Source: Acanthosoma haemorrhoidale (taxonomy: Eukaryota > Arthropoda > Insecta > Hemiptera > Acanthosomatidae). From it: DNA of 64,000 nucleotides. The position numbers were made by a program, and so were the translations under genes. The stretch covers positions 36,013,288-36,077,287 of the forward strand of contig OV884015.1 in the NCBI GenBank assembly GCA_930367205.1, given 5' to 3'. The notes below the pieces were generated by a model. It saw nothing but the letters and a program-made list of their open reading frames with translations, was not told where the DNA came from and searched no databases. This document shows, piece by piece, positions 1-12,428 of this stretch; the stretch's first letter is position 1, and each line of letters starts with the position of its first letter.

Positions 1-250
1 AAAGCAAGTACCTTGTGGTATATCTAGATAGCAGACTCATTTTTACACCACATATAAACTACACGGGCACAACCTGGAAAATAATCTGCATTATATCAAT
101 TCTCTTACAATTTATCAATCGAAATTCTGAGCTTAATACCAAGAATAAATCATCCATTCATTGTGTGTTAGCAACTTACGCACCAAGTTACGCAGAAGCT
201 AGTTGTAGTTATTTCAGTCCTACCGATATCAGCGAATTTCAAATAATCCA
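1..250. other. AT-rich unique sequence at left edge
   Basis: No coding or repeat signal was recognised. The short open frames have AT-driven composition and no family motif. The stretch ends at the left target duplication of the retrotransposon copy that follows. Confidence 0.5.
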
Positions 251-262
251 AAATATATATCT

Positions 263-582
263 TTTTTTTTACTGTTAACAACTTTATTATGATGAAATTA
301 CAATCTGCCTTTACTTAATAGGCAATAAATAATTGAGGTAAGGGTTTTCATTCATACCATATTTACAATTCATCATTCGCTCGCACATTCATACAATATT
401 TACAAACATTTACAAACAGCCCAGGGGCCCCCTAAGTCCACACGGTTGTTGCCTCCCTCGCAAGCGAGAGAGGAAGCGGAGTCTTGGGAAGTCCCCCACG
501 CTCCCCCACCAGCCACGTCACCGGATACGAGCCAGTGGAGGCTGACGAAGAGCGCGAGAGCCACATACGCTCATGACATGAT
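263..582 (-). mobile_element. 3'-UTR-only copy of the Jockey-type element
   Basis: On the minus strand this matches the 3' untranslated region of the element at 43414-46900. It shares the GC-rich block with ACTTCCCAAGACTCCGC, the GTATGAATG repeats and the terminal GGCAGATTGTAAT segment, and then ends in an A-rich tail (T-run at 262-270 on plus). It is flanked by an identical 12-bp duplication, AAATATATATCT, at 251-262 and 583-594. That is the hallmark of target-primed insertion of a severely 5'-truncated transcript. It has no coding capacity. Confidence 0.85.
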
Positions 583-594
583 AAATATATATCT

Positions 595-1748
595 AAGAAT
601 AAAATTCGACAAAACAAGGTACACTAGAATAATTAAGTTGTACGAAGTATATTCTATATATAGAAAAATGGATATTCGCATTAATTCAAAATATTGCTAG
701 CATAGGAAAATTAACCAATCATAAGGGCTTAGTGCTCAACATATTATAAAGAAAAACTTTCCTATTAGCATCTTGTTTTCATTTTTTTTTAGTTAGGTTT
801 TTTATTCATATTTTTTCTAAAATTAGAAAGTCTTTTCTTTTTAGACTAGTTGCATTGAATTTTAGCGTAAGGTTATTTATTATGCAAAAATTATAACGGA
901 AAAATGTTTATTTTTTATTGACCCTTCAATAGTTTTGGCGGAGCTAGTTTTTTTTTATCATCATAGAGGCACTCGTTGGAACTGCGAAGTTTTAATGACT
1001 TGTCGCAATTATGTTTTGGAAAAAATTCTAACTGTATATTGTCAGCTAGGACCTCGCGACGCGTTGGTTACCTTTTGTTCTATAACTCAAATTATAGACA
1101 TATTTGTCTAATAAATCAACTAACTAATTAAAGGCATCTACTCATGTAATATTCGACATAGCTACAAATATCCTGAATTTGAATCCTGCGTAAAATTTCA
1201 TGCAAGTAGCTTGAACTCGCGGAGTCTAGGGTTCAGAGGCAAAGACCGGCAAACGGACATACCGATGCGGAATACATCAACGAGGTCTCCAAAATGTTAG
1301 TCGTTGAATTAAATAGAAGGGGGGGAAAGAGGGAAAGCAACAAAAATGTAAATAAATTCCAATGATACAATCTCCCAAATAATATAAGCAATCCCTAGTG
1401 ATGATCAATCCCTTGACACCGCTCCAGTCTCCTATCGTATATCTTCGCAACTTATCTAGTACTCACCACCGAATATGTTCTGTCTACGTACGATTCTGCA
1501 ATTCCAAGGAATGAGTCAAACCATACACGAGATTACCCATAAGCTTTAACATTTTCAACTTCCCTTAGAGGACTTTTTGGTAAACGCTTAGATACGGCTC
1601 ACAATTATTTGTTTCAGTTTTTTTCTAAACTCATTTATATTTACGTTTGTCGGGTCGTCACGAGGGGGGTGCCTAGTTACCCTAGCCCTGGTGACGAAGT
1701 GAGGGTTAATTAGGCTATGACCTGAACAATCGTTTCATGACAGTTTTA
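595..1748. other. AT-rich sequence without recognised genes
   Basis: About 1.1 kb with poly-T runs and no frame above background. A slightly G-rich patch near 1650-1730 contains a run of six G but no recognisable motif. Nothing else was seen. Confidence 0.4.
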
Positions 1749-2090
1749 CTATCTGACTCCATTTTTGATAGGTATGTGGCCCGACAATGCACTATGTTCA
1801 GGAGAACAGGTATAGGGTAGGTGGTGTAGGTAGTTTGTGAGGTCTTGGAATGACCACGAATTCACACTCGGTATCTGATCCCAAAGGCGAGTGTGAACCG
1901 GAGAGAGGCAGACTGAATCGCTTTGGGAAACACTGCTTGGTAAGCTTGCAGGGGCACGACAACCGTTGTCCACTAGGGAGAGGTCTCTCCCAAGGAGGTG
2001 CTAGATTTAGCAAGACGAAGGCAGAGATTCCCACTAGGAAGGTGTGGGGTCTGACAACGCCGGACTAAAACATAGCGAGGTGAGAAAAGA
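1749..2090 (+). repeat. Dispersed repeat X, copy 1 (possible LTR)
   Basis: This is clearly homologous to the reverse complement of 22795-23010. Shared landmarks in order are ACTATG(T/C)TCAGGAGAA, GTAGGTAGTTT, GGTCTTGGAATGACCACGAA, CACTCGGTATCT, GATCCCAAAGGCGAGTGTGA, GAGGCAGACTG, and a block with GGAGACG or GGAAACAC. Near 1774 both copies read TGTG(G/C)CCCGA, and a TTAAATA box lies downstream at about 2203. An LTR identity is therefore conceivable, but no terminal CA or partner LTR was found. The open frames across it are antisense noise with no domain. Confidence 0.6.
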
Positions 2091-3797
2091 GAGAGATACA
2101 GAGGTTTTTCATAAAGAAGCAGTCAAGTTTCAGAGTTTCAAGCAGAGCAACCACGAGCCAGTAGTTGTCAGGAGAATGATATACAGGACCCAAACCGCCG
2201 GTCTTAAATACCCAGCTGGCTTCGTCAGTAGCCAATAAGGACCGTTTTCTGGTTTTCTTTGTCCTGTGACAGAGAGACGTGAGGCGGTAACCTCTCTCGG
2301 AGGTTGGGTCTACTACCTGCCCTAGCAGTTGGTGCTCCAGCTCATATAACTAATTGGCTCCTAGCTGCATGTTTTATTGTTTACCATATTTACACTGATT
2401 TATATTTTGTTAATGTTATTTACATTTGTTTACAATATATATACAATAGAGTCTATTTATCTTATGTAGTTAGCGGTCACTACAACTTTAATTATTTCTT
2501 TAAATTATACTTAAATGATGCAGAAAGTGCACAATCGACATTAAGAGATGGATGGATGTCAGTTATTACAGGGACGTCTTCTTTTACCTGAAAAAACTAC
2601 TTGGTATTTTTATTTACCATCAGAAATTTCATCATTTAATTTGTTGAGACATCTTGCGTCTTCAACAAATAAGGAGGCTAATGAAATATGCTAGAACAAG
2701 CATAAATAGGCGATTTCGTTTGTTGGCTAACAATACTTATTTTAGGAGTTTTCTAAATTATTTTAGCATTGACGTCTCGAACGCGTCCTTGTTCATATCC
2801 ATTGTTTTATATTCCAATTCAGAACTCTGAATCTTCAATAGATTTTGTACTGATCCTTTTAAATATTAACCAAGCGGGACGAGTATAACGACGTGAAAAA
2901 AGCTTTTCTAAGGTTTGAGGTGTGGAATAGACCTTCGAAATTTCAAATCGATTGAATAATTATTACAGCCACTGCCGTTAATACTATGCCTGGAAATTTA
3001 TGGAAGGTGAGCGGAACAGTTTAACGATCACTTACTCCATACTGTATATTCCTGAAACATAGGGTTCACTACACTCCGTACTCAGATAGATGTTTAATGA
3101 GAGAGGCACAGTGAGATCATCCGGGTGCCTTGTACTAACTACTTGCTGCGGTACAAAGCAAACACCGGTCTTTGGTTGCCGTGATTAAACTATATTTGTT
3201 TGAAAGGTTAAAAAAAAACAAATTGCTTTTAGCGAATTCCCACTTTTCTATTGATATGTAACGCGTAGTAACTTCAATATACAAATACAGATAAATATGG
3301 CTAGGTTTCCTCCAAACTTATTTTTCGGAATTCGGCTTGTATTTTACGGCTATAAAATGTCTAAAGAGTTCAAATTGTTCATCAGGGCTAAAGCAAGACA
3401 ATTATTAGATTTTCGGTTTATTTTGGATGTGCTGCTGTGAACCAGAAATACCTTTAATACCACCGCGACAAAATTAAAAGGATCCGAAATGAAAAACAAT
3501 CCACCCCCACCTATAGATCATCATTTTCAATTGAGCGCTCAGTCGGTGTGTGTTCTGGAGTGGGCGTATGAAGGAGTAAGGGTCAGTGGATGTGGGTGGG
3601 TTTGATTTAATACCTTCAAGAAACCAGTCAATAAACTTCTGACAGGCATAATGAATTAGACAGTAAAACAAATAAAACAAAGCTGATGAAAAAAATATTT
3701 TACAATCTTCAGCAATAAACCAACGAAATGTATAAGATTAAATTAAAAATGAAACCACCAGATTTCCCAAACCATTCTTAAAGTTGATAAATAGGCT
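2091..3797. other. AT-rich sequence, possibly the tail of repeat X at its left
   Basis: Positions 2100-2345 are GC-richer than the surroundings, with TTAAATA, GCCAATAAGG and CTCTCTCGGAGG. They may be a continuation of repeat X that is absent from copy 2. Beyond 2345 the sequence is AT-rich with no recognised feature. Purine-rich words at 3540-3600 form no gene. Confidence 0.35.
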
Positions 3798-3915
3798 ATT
3801 ACCGTAGCCAAGTGGATAGCATGCAGGATTTTTTTTCTATCGGAGATCTGGTCGGGGTTGACTCAGCCTCGTAAGGATAAATGAGTAAATAAGTATACAC
3901 GATTAAAAAAATAAG
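3798..3915 (+). repeat. tRNA-derived SINE, copy a
   Basis: The head resembles a tRNA with the A-box-like string TAGCCAAGTGGATAGCATGC. It is followed by the family signature CTGGTCGGGGTTGACTCAGC and CTCGTAAGGATAA, then an A-rich tail. The same signature occurs at 23790-23900 (minus) and, more diverged, at 58460-58575 (plus). tRNA-headed, A-tailed dispersed copies are typical of SINEs mobilised by non-LTR elements. Which element mobilises it is not visible. Confidence 0.6.
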
Positions 3916-6409
3916 AAATTTAAGGTTGAGGGGTACCGCATAGATCCAACCCTACTAGCACCTCAGCGCCACCCATAAACGACGGCGACAACCATTGTTC
4001 AGCCCCTAATTCTTTATCAGATGTTATATTTTAACCAATAACTATACCTAGTTAGAGTTTATTTAATATTTAAAAATTTAATATCACTTTCTTATTAGCT
4101 CGACTTGATATCCGAATATTATACAGAATTTAATGAGTACGTCTATGAAAGACGGTGAAAAACTGTTCACCAACGGCTAGTATTTAAGAAATGTTTGAAA
4201 ACGGGAATTTTACTAAAGGCGAAACCATCCAGCAAGTTTTTGAAGGTGAAACTCATTTTATTCTTCAAAGAAATTTTTCAATAATTAAGATGACTTATCT
4301 CAGCAGGTGTTAAAGAATTGTTTCGTCATAGACACAAAGATGACGCGGAATCCAACAATTTGCCTTTTTTTTTTTATTATTAGAGTAATTATGTTTTTGA
4401 TGAAACGTTGAAGTTTAATTAAAAAGCGGCATTTTTTTAGCCCCCTGGTAATAAAACTCCTTTTTTAAGACTTCAATAATCACCTGCGAAAAACGCCAGG
4501 GCCATAATTATTTTGTATGATCAAAAGACTTATTTTATAATTTTATAGTTATTGGTAACAAGTGGAGACAAAAGCATAATGGATAGGGAACGGATTTAAC
4601 AAATAAAACACTAACGATGTGTTTTTTTTTCTGTTATGAAAATTAAATTCAAATCGTTCTGAAAACAAAAAAACGATCCAGGCACATAAGAAATGTTATT
4701 CAGTCAATGCTTTTGATATATTGATAACGTCTTCTGAATTTTTAATGTTAATGGCACGCGACTAAACTCCCTTTATAAACTTCTGTATTGATTCCGTTTA
4801 AGCCAAACATCGGACGATTTTAAATACATTTTGATGATGTAGTGGTTTTGCTTTGAAGGCTATTGATTCAAATCCTTAGACGGACAGTAATTTTTTTCCT
4901 TCACGCGCAGATAGAAATCAGGTGAATCCCGGTAGATTAGCTATATATATTTTAGGGCTGTGGATATTTTTGATTTATGTTGTATTTTAGCTCCCAGATA
5001 AATTATTTAAACCAGCCTATAAATTTAGAGCACAATCACCCACCAGATATTTATCATTTATGTGTATGTAATATGCGTGGATCCCATTATCATTAGAAAT
5101 TACTTTTTCTATTAATGAACTTTAAAAATACAAAGCATCTTGAGAATAATACTCCTATAAATATTAAGAAGGCTGAAATTAGTTTTTAAAATAACGTAGC
5201 TTACATTAGTCTATCAAAAATATGTCTGTAAAAAAAAAATTTTCATTAAAACATATCTACAGTCGACGACAAATCAGGCACGTTATAGACGAAATAATAA
5301 AATGTAATCACAAAATAATTAAATAATTGAACTAACCTTCCCCCCCCCTTTCTGAGGTAAAAATATCAAACGGGGTTATAATTGAACTAACCAGATTTAG
5401 ATATAATTAAAAAGGGAAATAAATATCGTGGATTGTAATACACAGTTATTTTACATAGCCCGGTCGAAACGTTGACTGAAGATATATTTATATATACAAC
5501 TCTACAATTGAAGTAAGTAAAAATCATCGTGACACACTTCACTGAATAATACCATATAGTTTTTTATTTGATTATTTATTTATTTTATTCGTTTGGTTTT
5601 TTTTTTTGAAATATTTTCCTTAACTATAATTTATATGTACTTCAATGAAGACTTAATTTATAATCAAGAGCGATGATGTTGGTATTTTTTTAAACTAGAT
5701 GAATAAAATATTATTTTTTTGTTACGTAAGTATTGGAAATAGATTGATTTGAATATTTGATGCACTAAATATTCTGACGCCAGAACAAAAAACATTAGTA
5801 CAGTGTCAAACAATACTGACTGGCACATTGCAAGAATCATTATGGGACAACGAAACTCATATACAAATTTCAGTTATGCTTAGTAAAGAAAAACAAGTTA
5901 CTCATACTATTTTAAGACACGGAGGGTTTGATACATAAAACATGCACAAAACAAAAAATATAAATACAATTTGTTGGTATTAAAATTACTGAAACCCACT
6001 TGCATATATGTATTTACTTTTACAGATAAATATAAATTTATATTTATATCGTGTTAGTTTTTCAAAAAAAAACTTTAAGTCCCTCCCAAAATATATTGAC
6101 ATTACATAGACAGTCGTCGTTTCGCCTCTGGGCTATAATCAGACTAGAATTTACATAAAAAGGAGACATTAAAAACCAAATACATAATTTAATATGATTA
6201 ATAATAAGATTGCTAACAATAAAAATAATATTTATAAGCACTATATATTGGGATGTAAGAAATCAGTCATACTAATGAACAATTATTATTCATACAATGC
6301 TAAAAATAATAAAACAACACACCTGTGAATGCTATTGTATCATTTATCAAGTTAGTATTCTTTAACTATTGTTTAATTCTTTTCATTGTAGTCATTGTTG
6401 TAGTTACTA
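3916..6409. other. AT-rich sequence with minor relics
   Basis: There is no gene. A tRNA-like scrap at 4838-4885 contains GATTCAAATCC, a good polymerase III B box, preceded by GTAGTGGTTTTGC, but no full cloverleaf can be drawn. At about 5470-5495 the string GTCGAAACGTTGACTGAAGA matches a motif also found near 6765, 20765 (minus) and 58945. The rest is A/T-run sequence. Confidence 0.4.
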
Positions 6410-6669
6410 TTTTTTTGGTATTCAAAAATCATTATTGTCATAAAATCACAATCTGCCTTATTGGGGAATATGTAATTTTTATTAACGATCTCATTCATTC
6501 CATGTTTACAGTTCTTTATTCATAGATTCATTCATCAATATTTACAAACAGCCCAGAAATCTCCCAAATCCAAATGGTTGACACCAACCTTGCATGCGAA
6601 AGAGGTGCGGAGTTTAGGGAAGTTCCTCACTCTCCTCCATCAGCCGCATCACCGGATACGAGCCAGTAA
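6410..6669 (-). mobile_element. 3'-UTR-only copy of the Jockey-type element
   Basis: On the minus strand it shares the 3'-UTR landmarks of the 43.4-kb element: TCGTATCCGGTGA, a diverged CTTCCC-AAACTCCGC block, CTGGGCTGTTTGTAAATA and the terminal GGCAGATTGTGATTT. It is flanked by near-identical 12-mers, TTGTAGTTACTA at 6398-6409 and TTGTAGTTATTA at 6670-6681, probably a target duplication with one later substitution. It is older than the 263-582 copy, judging by more internal changes. Confidence 0.75.
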
Positions 6670-6736
6670 TTGTAGTTATTAAGATAAATGTTTTGTTTTT
6701 AATTGATTCTATATACTTAAATTTATGTGTCATGTC

Positions 6737-6830
6737 AAATTGTAGTCTTGAGGATGCCAGGATAGGCAAAACGTCGACTGTTGAGATCATATCGATGAAA
6801 AAAGATATTTTGGGAGAGAATTCAAGCTTT
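6737..6830 (+). repeat. Dispersed end motif (GAGGATGCC...AACGTCGACTG), copy 1
   Basis: The segment reads CTTGAGGATGCC, GGCAAAACGTCGACTG and then AAAAAAGATATTTTGGGA. The reverse complement of 20695-20800 shows the same order: CCTGAGGATGCC, CCCAACGTCTACTGATGATG, then AAAAAAAGATATTTTGGGAT. These are two copies of one element end in opposite orientations. Similar GATG...GAAACG hairpin-flanked ends are known from Penelope-like and some non-LTR elements. The parent element cannot be named from this window. Confidence 0.55.
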
Positions 6831-9800
6831 TTTTTTAAAAAAAAAACTAATTTTAACACACTATTAATATCAGTATCCTAGTTTCTTTGTTTGAGTGCTA
6901 CTCTGACTGATGACGAAGAAACATGAATGATGAGGAAACATTTCAAAAAGCTGTAGTTATACGGTAAGAATATTCCTCCCGTATCACCTGCTCTTCACCA
7001 GTTTACGAGTTTTGGATTTGGTAGCGTCAAAAAGCACTCGAGCTGACAACAGGCAAAGATTTTGAATCCCTGCTCTCAGCCCAGCAAACCTGACCTCTCC
7101 AATCTTTCCTTAACTATAGAGACAGGATGTCTGGAAGCCTAGGTTAAGTTAGTTATAAGTTGGTTAAGCTTTCCCAGATATTGCCCGGGAGTAAACCCCA
7201 TCACCACGTTATGTTTGATGTCATCTGTATTTCAATGCTAGTATAAATAATTAATCACACCTTTTTTAGTTGATCTAGGGAACCATTTTGTTATTGGTGT
7301 AGATTCGATCTGAACTTAGTGAACTGTATAACTTGTTGAGATAAAAAAAAAAAACTGGTGTTGAGAAAATAATGTATTAAATAAAAATAAAACTGAAGGT
7401 AGGTGTTGAGCTGTTGTTGAACTCACATCTCGATCTGATGTTAAAGTAAATTGTACCCTGTTGCTTTCAGTAATTTGATTGAGCTGGGTAGTTACATAAG
7501 TAAGTATTTGTGGAGCAGGTGCCTGGATGTGTTCATTTCTCCTTCAAGTTTCACTTAGAAAATATCCATGTAATAGAATTGCTCATGTCCGATCTCTCCC
7601 CTGCTCCCTGGATTCAGTCTGAGTGTTACTTGTCTGCCTTGTCACCTCTAGTAATGGTATATTCCGTCACGTACAGCGAATAACACCTCCAAGTGTAAAA
7701 TGAGCTGAACCAGAAACATTACTTTGAAACACTTACTGAGGAACTTCACATGCCAGTTTGAATTGATGTTGCAGGATAGCGTTTATAACCAAACCCTTTT
7801 TGGTTAAGATCCAACGAGTGCGTGAAATACCTTTAAAAAAATTTCAGGCAGATATTCTAGAAAATAATAATTATGTAGTTGACGAGGTTTGATTTTTGTT
7901 TTGAGAATTGATTTTCAGTGACCGGAGAGGTTTGGAAACTTAAAAAAAAGGATTATATTGTAATCCACTAAATAATTTTGTAAGACATTTTCAATTTAAA
8001 TTCTTGGTTTATTTCTAAATACTTTACCTTCGCATTCTACGTCCTTTAGTGCATTTATATTTCTATGTCCACATTATTATTTATAATTTAAAAGAACTTT
8101 ATGGTCTATGATTGATGACAAAAAATGTCAAAATGTAATCATCTAAGCTGAAGTTAAGAACACAAATAGTTGTCCACAAAAAATTTAATGCTACTCGAGC
8201 CTATCCTGATTTAAATTATTAACATTTTTAAAATTCAATCAAGCTCTCTCATGGTAGCAGCAGAAATAGTATACATTCCGTTGTATATTATTTTCAGTAA
8301 AATTTCTGGAAAGAAATAAAATAAAAATAAATTTGATAAAAAATGTAACAACACATAATTTAATTCAAAACAAATGGGTAACAGTTGCATATACTATTGA
8401 AGTCAATAAGCAACATGTAGGGGTAAAGATAAAAAAAAAAAACCTGCTGATATTTAAGTATCAAATATCAAATAATTGTTATAAATAATTTAAGCATAAT
8501 ACATTAACAAAGGTTTCCTACCTTTTGTAGTCAGATGGCTAATCGTGCGGATATCTTACCCGCCAAGGACCTGTCATCTTTTTTTTTCTATGAAAGATAT
8601 ATGACGTATAGTAAAATAATGCATGTTAACTTATGAGGTAATTATTACGCCCATTAAATATCTACGTATTACTACATATTTACGCGATTAAAATGTCACG
8701 GATAGAATAAACATCATAAAATATTCATTGATATGACGGACAGATAAGAACGATTCCCGTATAATAATGGATAACATGGTAAAGGCAATGATGATAGTCT
8801 CATCATGAACAACTATCCCGGTCAAACCAGCTGCCATGGCCAAAACACAAATAGCTCCAGCAGACTTGCTTAAACATTTTATTTTTATTGTGGATCAGAT
8901 CGAAACGATGAAAAAAATATTTAAAACACAAGATACAAAATTCGAAATTGATTTTCTTACTGTTTTTTATTTCAACCAAAAACTTCAGTCTTAGTGGGTC
9001 CACTCCCCTGTTCAAGATTGAGACATTAAATTTTACAAGAAGGTCCATTTAATATTGTATTATATAAAAAATACAGCTAACGCCTTAAATCACGAGTAGA
9101 GGAAATGGTCCAAAAACAGGCACCCACTGTCATTTTGGTACCGATTTACCTACTCACTCAAAATGGATGATTTTCAAAACGCAAACAACGAGTTTTAATT
9201 TTCCAAAATCATGTGATCCAAAACAAGTGGGTGGTCCAAATATGGATCATTTACATACAAGTAGTAATTTATCTCGTAATAAATAAAACAAATACTAATA
9301 TCATTCAAAAACATTAAAAACTAACGTCTTAAAAAAATCATTTTTCTTAATTTATTAGTTCGAATTAAAAAACTACAGTATTTGTCTATATTTTGAATAC
9401 AATTTATTTATTAATAATTAACAATTTCTAATTTTTGTTTTATTTCTTTATTTATAATAATGAGTCATTGTCAAATTGTCTTTACCACCGTGTACGCGGC
9501 ATTAAATAATACAGCAATTTTTTAGAATCATGATATTTTACATGGTAATTCTAATAGAATGAACCCATGATAATTAAAATAAAACCAGCCCCATAAAATA
9601 TAATTAACTGTTAATAAAAATAATAAATATTTTTCCATCATATTGGGTCAGGTATAAATTTAAATATCTCAACGCCCTAATTAATAAAATGTAATAGCCA
9701 TTGGGGCTTAAATAGACTATAATTACGTAAAGTCATCATCAATGTGTTTTCAATTGTGGACTCAGTTGCATGGTTGATATTCTGGGTGAATGTTACACAA

Positions 9801-11197
9801 AGCAATTGTATAATGTATTTAAAATATATATATATATAATTGAATAATGTGACTGAAGTTGCTATATTCAATCGTCAAACCTATTTTTTAGCAGGGTGTT
9901 GTTATATATAGTTTAATAATGTTTTATCTGCTTTGTTTTTGCTTAAAAGTAATAGTGAACAGTAAATTTCACAACCGGCTCGAACCCAGCGAATCTATAG
10001 TATTTATTCCTTCATTTTCAACGTCGTTTATTTAAAAAAAATATATATTTCAGTTCATAATTTATGTTACAAAATTCTAGCTGAAAAATACAAAAATAAA
10101 TTAATGCTTGATGTTATGAGTGAAAAACCAATAGCACTTGGAAGTTCTGTAGCAGTTTTGATTCTTGGCATTTTTACAATTCGATGAGTGTTATTTTAGC
10201 TTTTGCTCCGCACCCGTGTGTTGCACCAATTGGCTTCTGATCCCATAATTATTGGAGGCTATAAAAATCAACTATGCTTGAACTTGCCCCGTGGAGGATG
10301 GGGAGAAGAAGAACAAGGGATCGCGTGTCGGCCCAAACTCTAGCCGATTGGTCTTGATTGGCTTAGGGCACGACCTCTCATTTAGCAGCCATGTGTTATT
10401 GTACGCTAGATATTGCAACAGTTTCAAATGTTTCATAAACCCCTTCTAGATCATTCATGTGAAAACAATGGCAATCATTCTCGTGCCAGGCAAAACGAAG
10501 ATTTGCCAATTTTTAACATTTCACATCGGTCTATTTAAACTTTCATCTAATATATTTCAACTAGTTATTGGGGATTATTTTTTTTTAGTGAAAGTTGGAA
10601 GCGAAAGCACTTATTCCACCATTTATTGTGCCAAAAAATAACTACTCGCATGCACATTTTTACAACATTATTTGAGAACGAATTTATGAATCGCTCATTG
10701 CTAAAGAACGTGCTAAATAAAAAAATTAACTTTTATGTTAATATCGCGGTTGGATAATTATTTTTAACGATTATGTCAAAAAATATGATTTCAGAGAAGA
10801 ATCTGGGTTTTTTTTTTTAACTTCTTTGGTACTAACATTATTTTATCAAAATAAACTATAGCACTGACGTTTTTTATTCTAAGCATGAACCTCAGGATAG
10901 TTACCTGTAAAAATTACTAGGCTAGAGTACTAAGTGTGATTACAAAACTTTGAACAAATAAATAAAAATATTAGAAAAATCTCATTTTTGTGGTCAAAAA
11001 AAGCTAACAATTCAAAAACCGATAATTTTTACCCAGAAGGTTTCGCTTGTATGATATGACCCCGCGATATCATGTTAAAATTTCATTAAAAAAATTATCT
11101 ATTTGAGACGCCACCGTCAAAACTTAGTAAGTTATAATTTTTTGATTGACTTCATTCATTATCCATAAATAAGTTTGGACGTGGCAGCCCTGCATTT
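6831..11197. other. AT-rich sequence, no recognised genes
   Basis: This is a long gene-less stretch. A short scrap at 7120-7160 contains CTAGGTTAAGTTAGTTA (7139-7155), the same 17-mer as the 3' tail of a non-LTR relic at 39762-39778 (minus), so it may be a remnant of that family. The patch at 8525-8580 has a faintly tRNA-like GTAGTCAGATGGCTAA. Positions 10196-10390 are GC-richer and unidentified. Nothing else stands out. Confidence 0.4.
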
Positions 11198-11360
11198 TAT
11201 TGGGTTGGCAAAAAAGTGCACCAGTTGATAGCGTTATGGTTTTTTCGTTATTCTTTTGTCAATGTTAATTTTTTTTTTCTTTTGAGATTTGGTAGTCAAT
11301 ACCTTTAGGTTGTTACAGAAAGAAATTCCATGTAATTTTGTTTGCCACTGTCAGTTTAAC

Positions 11361-11478
11361 ATGGAGTGCAAAAATAAGCATTTTCGACATAATTTAATTT
11401 TTTATTTTCATAAAGGCAAGAAAGCGGCTGAAGGTCACAAAGAGATATATGAAGTTTATGGCGTTGATTGTTTAACAG
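11361..11478 (+). pseudogene. mariner transposase, N-terminal fragment
   Basis: This encodes the start of a mariner transposase: MECKNKHFRHNL, then FYFHKGKKAAEGHKEIYEVYG. This is the first helix-turn-helix of the DNA-binding region, known in the family as ME.K..HFRH...FYF.KGKNA. The frame runs up to the insertion at 11479 and resumes after the duplicated 15-mer at 13702-13716, where CLTERTCQNWF continues the family sequence. Only about 40 codons lie before the break. Confidence 0.85.
11464..11478 (+). repeat. Target-site duplication of the composite insertion, left copy
   Basis: TTGATTGTTTAACAG here is identical to 13702-13716. Inside a mariner reading frame it should occur once, so the two copies mark the target duplication of the 11479-13701 insert. 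Confidence 0.9.
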
Positions 11479-11991
11479 TGTAATAGGAGGTAAGATGGAA
11501 AAACAATATATAAAAAAAAAAAAGTTCATTCTCGTTAATATATATAGCAGCTGCTTCATAAATAATGATCTGTTCTGGTTTTGAAGTGAGAGGAATCTCT
11601 TTTTTAGGACGAGATATACTTGATTCGTACGGATCGGGGTGTCTCTCCAGAAGTCTCTCTTAAGTGCCTATCGAAATTTAGGGCACACTACCACAAACCC
11701 AAATTCTGAAACAAATAAATCGTTGATTCGCTATTTTAGCACACTTTGATCAAAAAATAGGATCACAAGCAGTGACTTCAAATATTTAAACTTTTAGCTT
11801 CTCGCATCCTGCTTCGTAGCGGAGGTAGAACCAGAGGCGGCCCAGATGCCCTTCCGGGTAGTGGTGCTCTTCTTCTAATTCTCCGTGGCCCCTGTAGAGG
11901 GTAGAGTTGAGGCATCCCAGCCCACCGTAGCTGCCCATGACATTAAAGCAGTGATTGTCATCATCAGGAAACACGTTATAATCTATGTATT
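11479..11991. repeat. Tandem segment copy 1, carrying an antisense exon-like block
   Basis: It begins GTGTAATAGGAGGTAAGATG, identical to the start of copy 2 at 11994, and stays collinear through GACGAGATATACTTGATTCG, TTCTCGCATCCTGCTTCGTA and CCTGTAGAGGGTAGAGT. Copy 1 has 84 bp (11908-11991) after that point which copy 2 lacks. Small indels and substitutions separate the copies, so the duplication is not very recent. Confidence 0.85.
11786..11974 (-). pseudogene. Exon-like block, possible synaptotagmin/C2 exon (copy 1)
   Basis: On the minus strand the frame reads GGLGCLNSTLYRGHGELEEE, then HHYPEGHLGRLWFYLRYEAG and CEKLKV. The pattern LG.L.F.L.Y....KL.V is how the first strands of synaptotagmin-type C2 domains begin, preceded by an acidic linker. 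A pyrimidine-containing stretch ending GGGCAG (minus, just before CTACGGTGGG) could be an acceptor, and the frame ends shortly after CTAAAAGTTT, a weak donor. This looks like one exon with intron flanks rather than a cDNA. The identity is from pattern memory only; it could be another protein. It is isolated from any gene here. Confidence 0.4.
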
Positions 11992-12428
11992 AGTGTAATA
12001 GGAGGTAAGATGGAAAAACAATATATAAAAAAAAAGTTCATTCTCGTTAATATATATAGCAGCTGCTTCATAAATAATGATATGTTCTGGTTTTGAAGTG
12101 AGAGGAATCTCTCTTTTTTAGGACGAGATATACTTGATTCGTACGGATCGGGGTATCTCTCCAGAAGTCTCTCTTAAGTGCTTAGGGCACACAACTACCA
12201 CAAACCTGAATTCGTGGGATGAAGAAATCGTTGATTCGCTATTTTAGCGCCAACATCAACAACTTTGATCAAAACGTAGGATCATAAGCAGCGACTCGAA
12301 AATATATAAACTATTAGCTTCTCGCATCCTGCTTCGTAGCGGAGGTAGAACCAGAGGTGGCCCAGGTGCCCTTCCGGGTAGTGGTGGTCTTCTAATTCTC
12401 CGTGGTCCCTGTAGAGGGTAGAGTAACA
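11992..12428. repeat. Tandem segment copy 2, joined to the Jockey-type fragment
   Basis: This is homologous to copy 1 from GTGTAATAGGAGGTAAG to CCTGTAGAGGGTAGAGT (12424) and then switches directly to Jockey-type sequence at about 12429. The antisense exon-like block is shortened and read as STLYRDHGELEDHHYPEGHL, then GHLWFYLRYEAGCEKL. Relative to copy 1 it has lost two Glu codons of the acidic run and the upstream portion. Conservation of the peptide but not of the flanks is compatible with earlier coding constraint. Confidence 0.75.
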
